Shown here: in pieces, positions 33,947 through 42,353 of the stretch
Layout of the letters: each line of letters starts with the position of its first letter
Numbering within the stretch: position 1 is the first letter of the stretch
DNA from: Thermoplasmata archaeon
GTDB lineage: Archaea > Thermoplasmatota > Thermoplasmata > Lutacidiplasmatales > UBA184
NCBI GenBank assembly: GCA_030041175.1
Contig: JASHOK010000038.1
Span: 1-52,997, forward strand
Direction: 5' to 3'
DNA: 52,997 nt
Notes under the pieces: generated by a model
What the model was told of the DNA's origin: nothing
Seen by the model: the letters and a program-made list of their open reading frames with translations, nothing else
Database searches by the model: none
Position numbers and translations under genes: made by a program

Positions 33947-35644
33947 TTATGCGCTTTCCGTGCGCCGGACGAAGGGCCAGAGGGCGGTCAGGTCGACCTC
34001 GGCCCAGGTGACTGGCATCGGTACCTTGAGCTCAGCCAGCACCGAAGGTCCGATCTCCCCCAGCTCCGCCACGGCCTCACCGGCGATCCGCACCCGGGCC
34101 GCCCGCCCGGGAATCGTTCCCGGGAGCTCGGCCGGCTCCCGAACGCCTTGGGCTCCGAACGCCCCGAGGAGGTAATCGGCCCAGGCTGCAGCATCGGCGA
34201 ACCCGGCCCGTTCGCCCGCGAGCGCGATGCCGGCATGCCAGCGCGTCCCTCCCCCGCTGGGCTCGCGGGGGTCCGGCACGACGACCGGGCCGACGTCCGA
34301 AAAGAGCTGCGGGTAGGGGTACCGGACATTGTGCTCGAACGCTGCGAGGAGCGAGACCTGGACCGCATCCCGGACGCGTGCGTAGAGCTCGGAGACCGGA
34401 TTTACCACGTGGATCGCGGAGGTCCGACCGAGTAGGGCGGTGTGCCGGGCCGAGACCAGCACCGGAGAGCGAAGCTCCACACATCCGAGACCGAGCAGGT
34501 ACCTCCGGACCTGCCGACGATAGCGCGTCTCTGCGAGGCGTCGGCCTCGGGTGGCGCTCGAGGAGAGCAGTGACTCCTCCGGAAGAATGCCCCGGACGTC
34601 CAGCACCTCTTCGGTCAGGTCGACCGAGGTCTGCAGGTCGGGCCGCCACGGCGGCGTCGCCACCCACCATCCATCGGCGGCCTTGGTCGCGGCAAGCCGG
34701 GCGCGCCCAAGGAACCCCTCCACGTCGGAATCCGGCAGCGCGAGGCCGGCCAGGTCCCGAAGGGTTGAGGCGGTGAACGGCAAGCGTCGGGCAGAAATCC
34801 AATCGAGGCCGGAGTCGGCGTGATCCGGATATTCCACCCGGAGGGGCCGGAGGGACCAGCCCCGAGCCACGAAGGGCAGGAGCATCAACCCGACGGCTTC
34901 CTCGACTCGGGTGGCCCGGGTTCCCGTGGACTCGAGCAGCAGCTCCCGATCGCCGATCCGTATCTCGCCGGCGTTCCGGCTGTTCAGAATCGGGGGAAGA
35001 CTCAAGATCTCGCCCTCGGCGTCGCGAAGCGTGAGGCACTCGCCGTTCGATCGCCCGAGGCGGCCGTACTTCTGGGCCATGCTGTGCTCGGCGAAGAAGC
35101 GGGGCCCGTCCACTTCGGCCGCGCCGTCCAGCGGAGTGAAGCGGACGCCTTCCACCGGTTCGAGCGCGTACCGGACCGGTGGCCGGAGCCGCTCCCAAGG
35201 GTACAGCCCGAGGCTGGCGGCCCGGCGATCCAGACCGATGGTCGCGTGAAGCACCTCTTGGAACCGAATGGCTTCGGCGTACAGCCCCGCGTCCAGTGCT
35301 ACCCCGGGCGGAGCGGCCAGGATCGCGCCGGCCAGATAGGGTCGCAGAGACCCGACACCGGCGTCGACGAGCACGGAGGGCCGGTCGAGCGCCGCCGTGG
35401 GCTCCGGCACTGGAACGGCGCCGGTCTTGAGTCCGAGGCTACCCTGCAAGAAGAGGCCCAACCCTCCTTCCGAGAGGAGGTCGAGGCGGTCCGGGGTGAC
35501 CTCGATCGTCAGGGCGTCCTCGGTCCACTCCTTCAACTCGGCCTTGGAGCGGAACAGCTGTTCTTCGAGCTCAGTGCGGCCGAGCGGTTCGCCCACCATC
35601 TCGAGGACCCGATTCGCTGAGAGCACGCTCTGCGGCACGATCAC
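33947..35644 (-). CDS. pheT: Phenylalanyl-tRNA synthetase, beta subunit
   Basis: The 565-aa subunit is the shorter archaeal form: it has the B5-like [29 protein letters not shown] region and the catalytic-core-like C-terminus ([37 protein letters not shown]). Its ATG overlaps the pheS stop by ATGA (35641-35644). Together with pheS it forms an alpha2beta2 enzyme charging tRNA-Phe. MCM large subunit follows by 23 bases. Confidence 0.95.
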   Translation of the reverse strand: MIVPQSVLSANRVLEMVGEPLGRTELEEQLFRSKAELKEWTEDALTIEVTPDRLDLLSEGGLGLFLQGSLGLKTGAVPVPEPTAALDRPSVLVDAGVGSLRPYLAGAILAAPPGVALDAGLYAEAIRFQEVLHATIGLDRRAASLGLYPWERLRPPVRYALEPVEGVRFTPLDGAAEVDGPRFFAEHSMAQKYGRLGRSNGECLTLRDAEGEILSLPPILNSRNAGEIRIGDRELLLESTGTRATRVEEAVGLMLLPFVARGWSLRPLRVEYPDHADSGLDWISARRLPFTASTLRDLAGLALPDSDVEGFLGRARLAATKAADGWWVATPPWRPDLQTSVDLTEEVLDVRGILPEESLLSSSATRGRRLAETRYRRQVRRYLLGLGCVELRSPVLVSARHTALLGRTSAIHVVNPVSELYARVRDAVQVSLLAAFEHNVRYPYPQLFSDVGPVVVPDPREPSGGGTRWHAGIALAGERAGFADAAAWADYLLGAFGAQGVREPAELPGTIPGRAARVRIAGEAVAELGEIGPSVLAELKVPMPVTWAEVDLTALWPFVRRTESA

Positions 35645-37173
35645 TCCGGGCGGCCGGTCAGACGGCCGCGGTCATCGAGGTAGAGGTCCCGGATGTCGTT
35701 GTACCCGAGCGAGACCAGGGCAAGACGCGTGATGCCGATGCCCCACGCCGCGACGGGCACTCCGATCCCCAGCGGTCGGAGCACCTCGGGCCGGAGCATG
35801 CCGCCGGGAAAGACCTCCATCCATCCGAGACGGGGATGGCGAACGTACCCTTCGATGGACGGTTCGGTGAACGGGAAGTAGCTGGGTCGGATCTTGAGTT
35901 CCGAAATTCCGAGGGCCTCGGCAAACGCCTTGAAGACACCGACCAGGTGACGGATCGTCACCCCCGTATCGCCGAGGATGCCCTCGCACTGGTCGAACTC
36001 GACGTGGTGCCGGGCGTCGAGGGCATCGGGCCGGAAGTTCCGGCCGATGCAGTACATCCGGAACGGCGGCTCGGGCTGGGTCGCCAGGAACCGTGCCGAA
36101 ACGGCCGTCGTCTGGGATCGGAGCACCGGCCGTCGGGCCCGATCCCGGGAATAGGGGGTCCGCCACCCCGGAGAGACTGGCAGGCGTTCCCCCGGCATCG
36201 GCCGCCCCTCGTGGGCCGCCGCCACTCGTTCGACGAGCTCCCCCGGCAGGGGAGCGCCGGGCGGCGAGTTGACGAAGAACATGTCGTGGACCGACCTCGC
36301 GGGGTGTTCCTGGGGCATGTTGAGAACGTCCGCGTTCCAGAACTCGGTCTCGAGGAGAGGTCCCTCCGCCTCCTGAAAGCCCAGCCCAACGAGGATGTCC
36401 TCCACTTCCTCGATCCAGGCGAGGTACGGATGCGGCCGAGCCCCCTGGAGATACGGTACCGTAGCTCGGACATCGTACGGTCGGAAGGAGACGTGGGCCC
36501 ACTCCTCCGACCCGAGCAGGGTGGGGGTGAGAGCGCCGACCAACGGCTGGCCGGCCTTGGGCAGCGGAAGGGCGAGGCCCTCGGGAGAGGGCAACCAGCG
36601 CCGGACCGAGTGTCGCTCCAGCAGGACCAGGCCCCGGCGCTGCAGCTGAGCCAGGACGCTCTCGTCGACCTCCTTGGCACCGGTCGCAACCGCCTGCAGG
36701 ACCTGCTCCTCGGGAAATGGACTGTCCACGTCGGGCCGGGGCTCCGCCCATCGGAACGGGACGCCCTCCGCCAGGAAGTGATGCCTGCGCAGATAGCCGA
36801 TCGCCGCCCCCTGCTCTTCGCCGGTGAGCCCTTCCGCCTCGACCTGGTCGGGAGTCAGGGTCCCACCCCGACGGCGTAGCGCGAACAGGAACCTGCGTTC
36901 CGGGAGCCCGCGCGCCCGGGCCTCCTCCCCGCGATGGGTAAGCTTGCGCTCGACCCACGCGTCTTCCGAAACGAGAACGAGGCCCTTGGAACGGAGCCGC
37001 TCCAGGCTTCCCCGGAGCGCGTCCGTTGGAAGTCCCGTCCGCTCGGCCAACGCGGAGTCCTCCTGCAGGACGTGCGGCGCGGCTCGCAAGGCCTCGAGAA
37101 CCACGCGCTCGGGTCCCGACAGCGAGAGCGCAGCGGAGGGGTCCGGCGGGGGCGGGTTCTCCTCGTCGGGCAC
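35641..37173 (-). CDS. pheS: Phenylalanyl-tRNA synthetase, alpha subunit
   Basis: The catalytic class II subunit. N-terminal winged-helix-like repeats (residues 20-170) lead to the core: motif 2 AVSARFLATQPEPPFRMYCIGRNFR, EFDQCEGI, and motif 3 VAAWGIGITRLALVSLGYNDIRDLY. The ORF track starts at TTG 37185; GTG 37173 is preferred because a CCTTAAC box at 37199-37204 lies about 28 nt upstream, giving a leaderless transcript. The TnpB element's left inverted repeat begins only 12 bases upstream of that box. First gene of the long minus-strand run. Confidence 0.95.
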   Translation of the reverse strand: MPDEENPPPPDPSAALSLSGPERVVLEALRAAPHVLQEDSALAERTGLPTDALRGSLERLRSKGLVLVSEDAWVERKLTHRGEEARARGLPERRFLFALRRRGGTLTPDQVEAEGLTGEEQGAAIGYLRRHHFLAEGVPFRWAEPRPDVDSPFPEEQVLQAVATGAKEVDESVLAQLQRRGLVLLERHSVRRWLPSPEGLALPLPKAGQPLVGALTPTLLGSEEWAHVSFRPYDVRATVPYLQGARPHPYLAWIEEVEDILVGLGFQEAEGPLLETEFWNADVLNMPQEHPARSVHDMFFVNSPPGAPLPGELVERVAAAHEGRPMPGERLPVSPGWRTPYSRDRARRPVLRSQTTAVSARFLATQPEPPFRMYCIGRNFRPDALDARHHVEFDQCEGILGDTGVTIRHLVGVFKAFAEALGISELKIRPSYFPFTEPSIEGYVRHPRLGWMEVFPGGMLRPEVLRPLGIGVPVAAWGIGITRLALVSLGYNDIRDLYLDDRGRLTGRPE

Positions 37174-37198
37174 GGCGGTTCCCAAAGGGCGCCGTCTG

Positions 37199-37204
37199 TT
37201 AAGG
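37199..37204 (-). promoter_or_regulatory. TATA-like box of the pheST operon
   Basis: TTAAGG on the plus strand (CCTTAA on the minus), about 28 nt before the pheS GTG. The mobile element begins only seven bases further upstream, so the insertion spared the core promoter. Confidence 0.5.
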
Positions 37205-37215
37205 GTTTGGAAATC

Positions 37216-37236
37216 GAGTGCTTTGGGATTTTATTC
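37216..37236. repeat. Left terminal inverted repeat of the TnpB element
   Basis: GAGTG-CTTTGGGATTTTATTC; matches the reverse complement of 38600-38621 at 19 of 22 aligned positions, with one gap and two mismatches. Confidence 0.75.
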
Positions 37237-37240
37237 GAGT

Positions 37241-37250
37241 TCCTCGAGGA
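37241..37250. repeat. 10-bp palindrome inside the left end
   Basis: TCCTCGAGGA, a perfect palindrome five bases inside the left inverted repeat; absent from the right end, where the spacing between outer and inner repeats is shorter by 24 bases. Confidence 0.5.
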
Positions 37251-37265
37251 GACCCGGTTCTCACC

Positions 37266-37276
37266 GTTCACCTTCC
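37266..37276. repeat. Inner inverted repeat, left copy
   Basis: GTTCACCTTCC; its exact reverse complement GGAAGGTGAAC is at 38584-38594. Confidence 0.65.
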
Positions 37277-37321
37277 ATCGGCGCCGTCAGTCGCTTCTAG
37301 CCCCACTCCGACTCATACCGG

Positions 37322-38605
37322 ATGCAGATCCTCCGGGGCCTCCTTCTTCCTCTCGCCTCTCCGCTCCCCGCTCCCCTCCTCGGCCTCATGGCTGACTATC
37401 GACTGCTGACCAACGCCACCCTTCGATACCTCCTCGAGACCGGCAAGACCTCCCGAGGGTCCGGGTCCAAGTTCGCCCGGAACTGGGCACTGGTCAACCA
37501 CATGACCGGCCAGCATGCGGTGGTGGCCGCGGAGATCGCCGTCTCACTCGCTCGAGCCCATCGAACCCGGCTTCGAAAGGGAATCCCCTCTGCGATCCCC
37601 TACGTTCGGAAACGATTCCTTCGGACCAGTCCGACGACCTTTCACTTCGATATCGACACCGGCAGGGTTCGAGTCTCCCTGCGGAGCGGAGAATGGTGTT
37701 CCTTCTTCGTTCACGTCGCTCCTTACCATCGGGAACGCCTCCAGGAACCTGGAGTTCGGATCAAGCAACTCCAGGTGTCGGAGGACCGGGTAGCCCTGTT
37801 CCTTGAACGACAGGTTCCAGAACCCTACCCTCCATCGTCCCTGGTCGCCCTCGACACCAACGAACGGTCGATGGACGGGGTAGTCGTCACTTCCTCCGGT
37901 ACCGAGGCTACTCGGGTCGAGTACTCGGACATCCCGCAGATCCAGACCGTGCACTTCCTACGGAGGCGACGCCTCGCCCGGAAGAAGGCCCACGACCGAC
38001 GGGTGGCTCGTCGACTGCTACGCAAGGAAGGGACTCGGGAACGCCACCGGGTTCGGTCTCGTCTACACGTCCTGAGCCGACGGTTCATCGAGATCCTGGA
38101 ACGACACCATGCCGCTCTTGCCCTCGAGGACCTGTCTCGAGTGCCTTCACCACGACGACGAGGTCCCGGAGCTAGGGGTCGGTGGCGGGGACCCCAGCTC
38201 CGCCGTCGGCTCTCGAGCTGGCCTCGTCGGGAGTTGCATCGCCAGCTGGAATACAAGGCCCAGGACCATGGCGTTCCGATCTACTGGGTCAACCCGTATC
38301 GTACCAGCATGACCTGCCCGAGATGTGGGGATATTCGACGACCCCGAAGCAGGGTAGGGCCGATGTTCACGTGCGAGTCGTGTGGCTGGACGCTGGACCG
38401 GCAACTGAATGCCGGAGTGAATGTCGGACGAACCGCTCTGCGAGATATCGCAGAGCTCGAAGGTCTACGACTGGACCTTGACGGCCTTTCCGAGGATGCG
38501 AGGAGGCCCCGCTACCCCTTCGAAGCGTCGACGGGGCACGGGCGGAGCGGAGGGAAAGGAAGGGAGCGAACGCAGGGGGCATCGGAAGGTGAACCCTGTG
38601 AATAG
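37322..38605 (+). CDS. TnpB-family RNA-guided nuclease (solitary)
   Basis: The 427-aa protein has the RuvC-like catalytic residues: D178 in VALDTNERSMDG, E269 in ALALEDLSRV, and D359 in SCGWTLDRQLNAGVNV, with the zinc finger TCPRCG and FTCESCG between them. All three are intact, so it may be active. Starts at ATG 37322 or ATG 37388 (MADYRLLT) are both possible. The stop TAG (38603-38605) lies inside the right inverted repeat. An Arg-rich region (RRRRLARKKAHDRRVARRLLRK) fits RNA binding. No CRISPR or TnpA is nearby; the guide RNA is expected to end near the right inverted repeat. Confidence 0.85.
   Translation: MQILRGLLLPLASPLPAPLLGLMADYRLLTNATLRYLLETGKTSRGSGSKFARNWALVNHMTGQHAVVAAEIAVSLARAHRTRLRKGIPSAIPYVRKRFLRTSPTTFHFDIDTGRVRVSLRSGEWCSFFVHVAPYHRERLQEPGVRIKQLQVSEDRVALFLERQVPEPYPPSSLVALDTNERSMDGVVVTSSGTEATRVEYSDIPQIQTVHFLRRRRLARKKAHDRRVARRLLRKEGTRERHRVRSRLHVLSRRFIEILERHHAALALEDLSRVPSPRRRGPGARGRWRGPQLRRRLSSWPRRELHRQLEYKAQDHGVPIYWVNPYRTSMTCPRCGDIRRPRSRVGPMFTCESCGWTLDRQLNAGVNVGRTALRDIAELEGLRLDLDGLSEDARRPRYPFEASTGHGRSGGKGRERTQGASEGEPCE
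38584..38594. repeat. Inner inverted repeat, right copy
   Basis: GGAAGGTGAAC; exact reverse complement of 37266-37276. It overlaps the last codons of tnpB. Confidence 0.65.
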
Positions 38606-38621
38606 AATCCCAAAGCCGCTC
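38600..38621. repeat. Right terminal inverted repeat of the TnpB element
   Basis: Core GAATAGAATCCCAAAG followed by CCGCTC; it includes the tnpB stop codon. The AAATC direct repeat follows at 38622-38626. Confidence 0.75.
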
Positions 38622-38768
38622 AAATCCCTCCCGCGACGCTCGCGATTGCCTACGCACACACCGGAGATGCGGAGGCCCGTTCGCGCGGCCCGCCGGCCGA
38701 CGGCGGAAGGGTCCAGGCACGCACCCAACAGTCGACTTCCGCTCGTCACAGGTCGCGGTCGGCCCGGT

Positions 38769-39728
38769 CTACTCCTCGCCGACTCGCTGCAGCACTCTGA
38801 GAGCGGTCAGCGTGACCATCTTGCTCGGCTTGCCCGCCTTTTCGAGCGCGAATGGAACCGGGGCATGATCCGGATGCGCCGCCAACCAGCGCGCCACCGG
38901 CCCCTCGACATCGGGGTGTACGGCGTCGAGGTTCCAGCGCCCGTCGGCCCGGCGCTTCTTGCGCAGATGGGTGAGCGCGAACCTCAACCGTGGGTCGTCG
39001 CCGTAGCCCAGCGCCGTCAACATATCCAGGCCGACCAGGAGGTCATAGTAGTAGTGAATCGGGTAATGGAAACGATACCAGGGCGCGTAGCGACCGCCCT
39101 GGTGGTGCAGCTCGCGTGATAGGAAGAACTCGGCGCCGAGGTCGACAACCCTCCGCATGGCAGGGGTCCACAGCTCCCGGGGATATGCCGCAAAGGCGCT
39201 GAGCCCCTCCCACGAATCCAGGTTCCGGCCCGGGCCCCAGCAGGCCCATCCCCCCTTGGGGTTGGCATGGTCGACGATCCACTCCATGCTCCGGCGGACC
39301 CGGGGGTCCTCCGCGTACCCGAAGTGGATCAGTGCCCGGGCCATGTCTCCGACGACACAGATCTCTCCCGTCCCTCGGGAATTGCCTCCGACTCCGCCGT
39401 TGGCCAGTGGAAATCCGCGCATCCAGTACTCGCACGCGCTGCGAATCTCCGGGATCGCCCGGGTCACGCCCAGATCCGAGAGCACGAGCATCATCCAGTG
39501 CGTCGAGATGTATTTCGGCTGGTACTGGGACGTTCCCTCTACCCAGCCGCGACGGGGCCTTCGCTCCTTCCAAATGTCGTGCGCCCACCCAACCGAGAGA
39601 ATTCGCCCCTTGGCTTCCCGAACCTCCTCGTCGTGCTCTGGCCTGCCCAGCAGTCCGGTTAGGGTCAGGTAGCGGATAGAGGGTTGCGCAGGCTCCAACA
39701 GCCAGTTCAGCACCGGGGCTCGAGCCAC
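38769..39728 (-). CDS. Alpha/alpha-toroid (prenyltransferase/squalene-cyclase-like) protein
   Basis: The 319-aa protein has repeated toroid helices with the QW-like pattern of terpenoid cyclase-fold proteins: SMEWIVDHANPKGGWACW, ALTHLRKKRRADGRWNLD and repeated GVTRAIPEIRSACEYWM-type helices. Catalytic DxDD and zinc ligands of prenyltransferases are not evident, so it is a toroid protein of unknown activity. Proteins of this kind are sometimes mislabelled as nitrogen-fixation NifH-like; nothing here supports that. It is alone on its strand beside the divergent dienelactone hydrolase, with 99 bases between. Confidence 0.65.
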   Translation of the reverse strand: MARAPVLNWLLEPAQPSIRYLTLTGLLGRPEHDEEVREAKGRILSVGWAHDIWKERRPRRGWVEGTSQYQPKYISTHWMMLVLSDLGVTRAIPEIRSACEYWMRGFPLANGGVGGNSRGTGEICVVGDMARALIHFGYAEDPRVRRSMEWIVDHANPKGGWACWGPGRNLDSWEGLSAFAAYPRELWTPAMRRVVDLGAEFFLSRELHHQGGRYAPWYRFHYPIHYYYDLLVGLDMLTALGYGDDPRLRFALTHLRKKRRADGRWNLDAVHPDVEGPVARWLAAHPDHAPVPFALEKAGKPSKMVTLTALRVLQRVGEE

Positions 39729-39799
39729 ACCCCCGCGAAGGCCGCGGGACTACAAGCGGTTTGTCCGGTCCAGGTCGGGGAATCTCCGCTCGGCGACTC

Positions 39800-39807
39800 T
39801 AATCTAT
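39800..39807 (+). promoter_or_regulatory. TATA-like box of the dienelactone hydrolase gene
   Basis: TAATCTAT centred 25 nt before the ATG at 39828, consistent with a leaderless transcript and against the upstream start in the ORF track. Confidence 0.5.
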
Positions 39808-39827
39808 GGGCGTGCTCTTCGCCGCTC

Positions 39828-40640
39828 ATGCTGCAGGATCGTCCGATTACCATCCGAAGCGCCGGTCGCGACTTGGACTGCTTTCTCACGGTACCGGCAG
39901 GCACGCCGCCCGGCCGTCGCTGGCCCAGCCTCATCGTCATCCACGAGATTTTCGGACCGGACGCGCACATCCGGGACGTGGCTCGCCGCTTCGCGTCGCT
40001 AGGATACGTCACCGTGGCGCCGGATCTGTTCACGGGGGAACTGCACCATCTCCTGACCCCGGAGAACGTCGCGCTCGCGATGAAGGCGTTCTCCGACGCC
40101 CCTCCGGACCTGAGGCGGGACCCCGCGAAGCTCGCCAGCTTCGCGGCCTCGCAACCCCCCGAGCGCCGGCCGATTCTCGAGGCCTTCGGCCGGATTAGTA
40201 CTCCGACGGCGCACGAGGCCTTTGGAAAGGACCTCCGGGCCGTCGCCGACTATCTGCGGACGCTGCCCGAGGTCGACCCGGACCGGATCGGCGCGGTGGG
40301 CTTCTGTTTCGGCGGAGCGATGTCGGCACGGCTGGCGACCGCCGACCCGCGGCTCCGCGCCGGCGTGATCTTCTACGGGCAGAATCCGCCCCGCGAGCTG
40401 ATTCCCCAGATTCAGGCCCAGATGCTGGGCCTCTACGGGGAGCTGGACCCGGGCATCTCCGCCACCATCCCCGAGTTCGCCGCCGAGATGAAGGCGGCCG
40501 GCAAATCGTTCGAGTATCACATCTACCCCGGGGCGAAGCACGCCTTCTTCAACGATACTCGCCCGACCTACCACCGGGAGAGCGCGGTCGATGCGTGGGA
40601 GCGGGTGACCCGATTCTTCGGCGGGAGCCTCTCTCCCTAG
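39828..40640 (+). CDS. Dienelactone hydrolase-family protein
   Basis: A cytoplasmic alpha/beta hydrolase of 270 aa. The triad elements are visible: VGFCFGG (Cys nucleophile), GELDPGIS (Asp) and GAKHAFFND (His); IHEIFGPDAHIRDVARRFASLGYVTVAPDLF gives the Glu and the typical N-terminal strand. The start MLQDRPITI at 39828 is chosen from the upstream TATA-like box. The substrate need not be dienelactone. No aromatic degradation genes are adjacent. Confidence 0.9.
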   Translation: MLQDRPITIRSAGRDLDCFLTVPAGTPPGRRWPSLIVIHEIFGPDAHIRDVARRFASLGYVTVAPDLFTGELHHLLTPENVALAMKAFSDAPPDLRRDPAKLASFAASQPPERRPILEAFGRISTPTAHEAFGKDLRAVADYLRTLPEVDPDRIGAVGFCFGGAMSARLATADPRLRAGVIFYGQNPPRELIPQIQAQMLGLYGELDPGISATIPEFAAEMKAAGKSFEYHIYPGAKHAFFNDTRPTYHRESAVDAWERVTRFFGGSLSP

Positions 40641-40666
40641 CCGGGACCGAACGACCCGGGAGGGCC

Positions 40667-41488
40667 CTACTGGGCCATCCGGGGATAGAGCCGGGCCTCG
40701 ATCACGATGAGCGCCACCGTCACCCCGAAGAGGACCGTGAGATCGACCCAGAGCGGGAAGAGTCCGCTCCCATGGGGGAGCATGAGGATCCGGAGCGCGT
40801 CCACGAGGTAGGTGAGTGGATTGCCGAGCGCGAAGGCGCGCAGCCAGGCCGGCATGATCGACAGCGGATAGATCGCGTTGCTCGCGAAGAACAGGGGCAT
40901 CGTCAGCAGCTGGCCGATGCCCAGGAACCGCTCCTGCGTCTTGACCAGGCTTGCGATGATCATCGAGAGCGTCGAGAAGAGCGCCGAGCCGAGCACGATT
41001 GCGACGAAAACCCCGAGGAAGGACCACGGACTCGAGCTGAGCCGAACGCCGAGCGCGAGTGCCAGGATGGCGATGATCAGGGCCTGCGAGAGGCCCCGCA
41101 TGCTCGCGGAGAGTCCGCGTCCACCGACCAGGACCACGCGAGGGGCGGGGCTGACGAGGAACTTCGTGATGATGCCTAACTCTCGCTCCCGAATCGAGGC
41201 GATGCCGTAGAAGATCGCGATGAACAGCACGCTCTGGGCGAGAATGCCCGGCGTGAGGAACTGGAGGTACGTGTACGGCGCCGTGGGGATCGCGTGGATC
41301 ACGCTGAAGACGCCTCCGAAGACGACCAGCCAGAGCGCCGGCTGGACGGCCCGAAGGAGGAGCTCCGACGGGTCGTGGACCAGCTTTCGGGCCTCGTACC
41401 CGATGATCACCGCCGCCTGGCCGACGGCCGAGGAGATCCGGCCGGCCTCGCCGGCAAGGGCGTTCCTATTCGAGTCGGACAGCGACAC
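40667..41488 (-). CDS. ABC-2 transporter permease (DrrB-like)
   Basis: An integral membrane protein of 273 aa with about six helices, including LLRAVQPALWLVVFGGVFS, the RERELGIITKFLVSPAPR loop that is typical for DrrB-like exporters, and LPLFFASNAIYPLSIMPAWLRAFALGNPLTYLVDALR in the C-terminal half. Start GTG 41488 (MSLSDSNRNAL) is chosen; it overlaps the ATP-binding gene by 23 bases. It pairs with the upstream gene as a drug or lipid exporter. Confidence 0.88.
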   Translation of the reverse strand: MSLSDSNRNALAGEAGRISSAVGQAAVIIGYEARKLVHDPSELLLRAVQPALWLVVFGGVFSVIHAIPTAPYTYLQFLTPGILAQSVLFIAIFYGIASIRERELGIITKFLVSPAPRVVLVGGRGLSASMRGLSQALIIAILALALGVRLSSSPWSFLGVFVAIVLGSALFSTLSMIIASLVKTQERFLGIGQLLTMPLFFASNAIYPLSIMPAWLRAFALGNPLTYLVDALRILMLPHGSGLFPLWVDLTVLFGVTVALIVIEARLYPRMAQ

Positions 41489-42281
41489 GGCGCGTCCTCC
41501 CGGCCTCCCGGTACCCGCCCGAGAGCTCGACTTCTTCGCCCGTGTATTTCGCGAACACATCCTCGAGCGTGGCGTCGGGACGCCCGAGGCTTTCCTTCAG
41601 CGCCGCCGGTGGACCCAGGGCCACGAGATGGCCCCGATGGAGCACGCCGACGCGCTGGCACAGCCGGTCCGCCTCCTCCATGTAGTGCGTAGTGACCACG
41701 ATCGACGTTCCGTAGTGTTCGCGGAGCCGTTCGATCTGATCCCAGACCGCATCCCGAGCTAGGGGGTCGAGCCCGACCGTCGGCTCATCCAGGAAGAGAA
41801 TCCTAGGGCGGTGCATGAGCGCCTGCGCGATCTCGAGGCGCCGGATCATGCCGCCCGAGTAGTTTCGAACGAGCTCGTTGCCGACCGCCGTCAGGCCCAT
41901 AAAGTCCAGGGCCTCCCGGATCCGCTCCCGGCGTTCCGCCCGGGGAATCTGATAGAGCCCGGCGAACACCCAGAGATTCTCGAATCCGGTGACCTGGGCA
42001 TCGGCCGAGATGAGCTGCGGGACGTAGCCGATGCTCCTCCGGACCTCCGTCGCCTGATGCACCACGTCGTAGCCGGCGACCGTCGCGCGCCCCGAGCTCG
42101 GGGGGAGCAACGTGGTCAGCATCTTGATGGTGGTCGTCTTGCCGGCACCGTTCGGGCCGATGAGCCCGAAGACCTCGCCCGGGGTTACACTGAGCGAGAG
42201 CCCATCGACTGCGGTAAAGTTGCCAAACCGTCTCGTGAGCGCGTCGGTAACCAGTACCGACGATGCGGGGGCCACTGCCAT
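41466..42281 (-). CDS. ABC transporter ATP-binding protein (DrrA-like)
   Basis: A 271-aa ABC ATPase with Walker A GPNGAGKTTTIKML, Q-loop YVPQLISADAQVTG, signature NYSGGMIRRLEIAQALM, Walker B ILFLDEPTVGLDPLARDAVWD and VVTTHYMEEADRLCQ. The MTTLLPPSSGRATVAGYDV segment matches daunorubicin-type exporters. The C-terminal tail has the usual GRPDATLEDVFAKYTGEEVE pattern. An ATATTATC box 37 nt before the ATG is the likely promoter of this two-gene operon. Confidence 0.93.
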   Translation of the reverse strand: MAVAPASSVLVTDALTRRFGNFTAVDGLSLSVTPGEVFGLIGPNGAGKTTTIKMLTTLLPPSSGRATVAGYDVVHQATEVRRSIGYVPQLISADAQVTGFENLWVFAGLYQIPRAERRERIREALDFMGLTAVGNELVRNYSGGMIRRLEIAQALMHRPRILFLDEPTVGLDPLARDAVWDQIERLREHYGTSIVVTTHYMEEADRLCQRVGVLHRGHLVALGPPAALKESLGRPDATLEDVFAKYTGEEVELSGGYREAGRTRRVAVRLE

Positions 42282-42314
42282 TTCTGCATCACTGGCTCCC
42301 CCGCATCGTCCGGA

Positions 42315-42322
42315 GATAATAT
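42315..42322 (-). promoter_or_regulatory. TATA-like box of the DrrAB-like operon
   Basis: ATATTATC on the minus strand, about 37 nt before the ATG at 42281; predicted leader about 11 nt. Confidence 0.5.
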
Positions 42323-42353
42323 CGGTGACCGTCCCGGGCGTGGCGGCGCCCGG

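Larger units (their letters stand above)
37211..38626 (+). mobile_element. TnpB-only element with terminal inverted repeats and AAATC direct repeat
   Basis: The unit from 37216 to 38621 is bounded by imperfect 21/22-bp inverted repeats and by AAATC on each side (37211-37215 and 38622-38626). It holds one gene, a TnpB homologue; no TnpA, DDE transposase or serine recombinase is present. Inner inverted GTTCACCTTCC/GGAAGGTGAAC repeats lie 30 and 5 bases inside. Inference: a passenger mobilised in trans by an unrelated transposase, or a TnpB-only element type. Confidence 0.65.
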
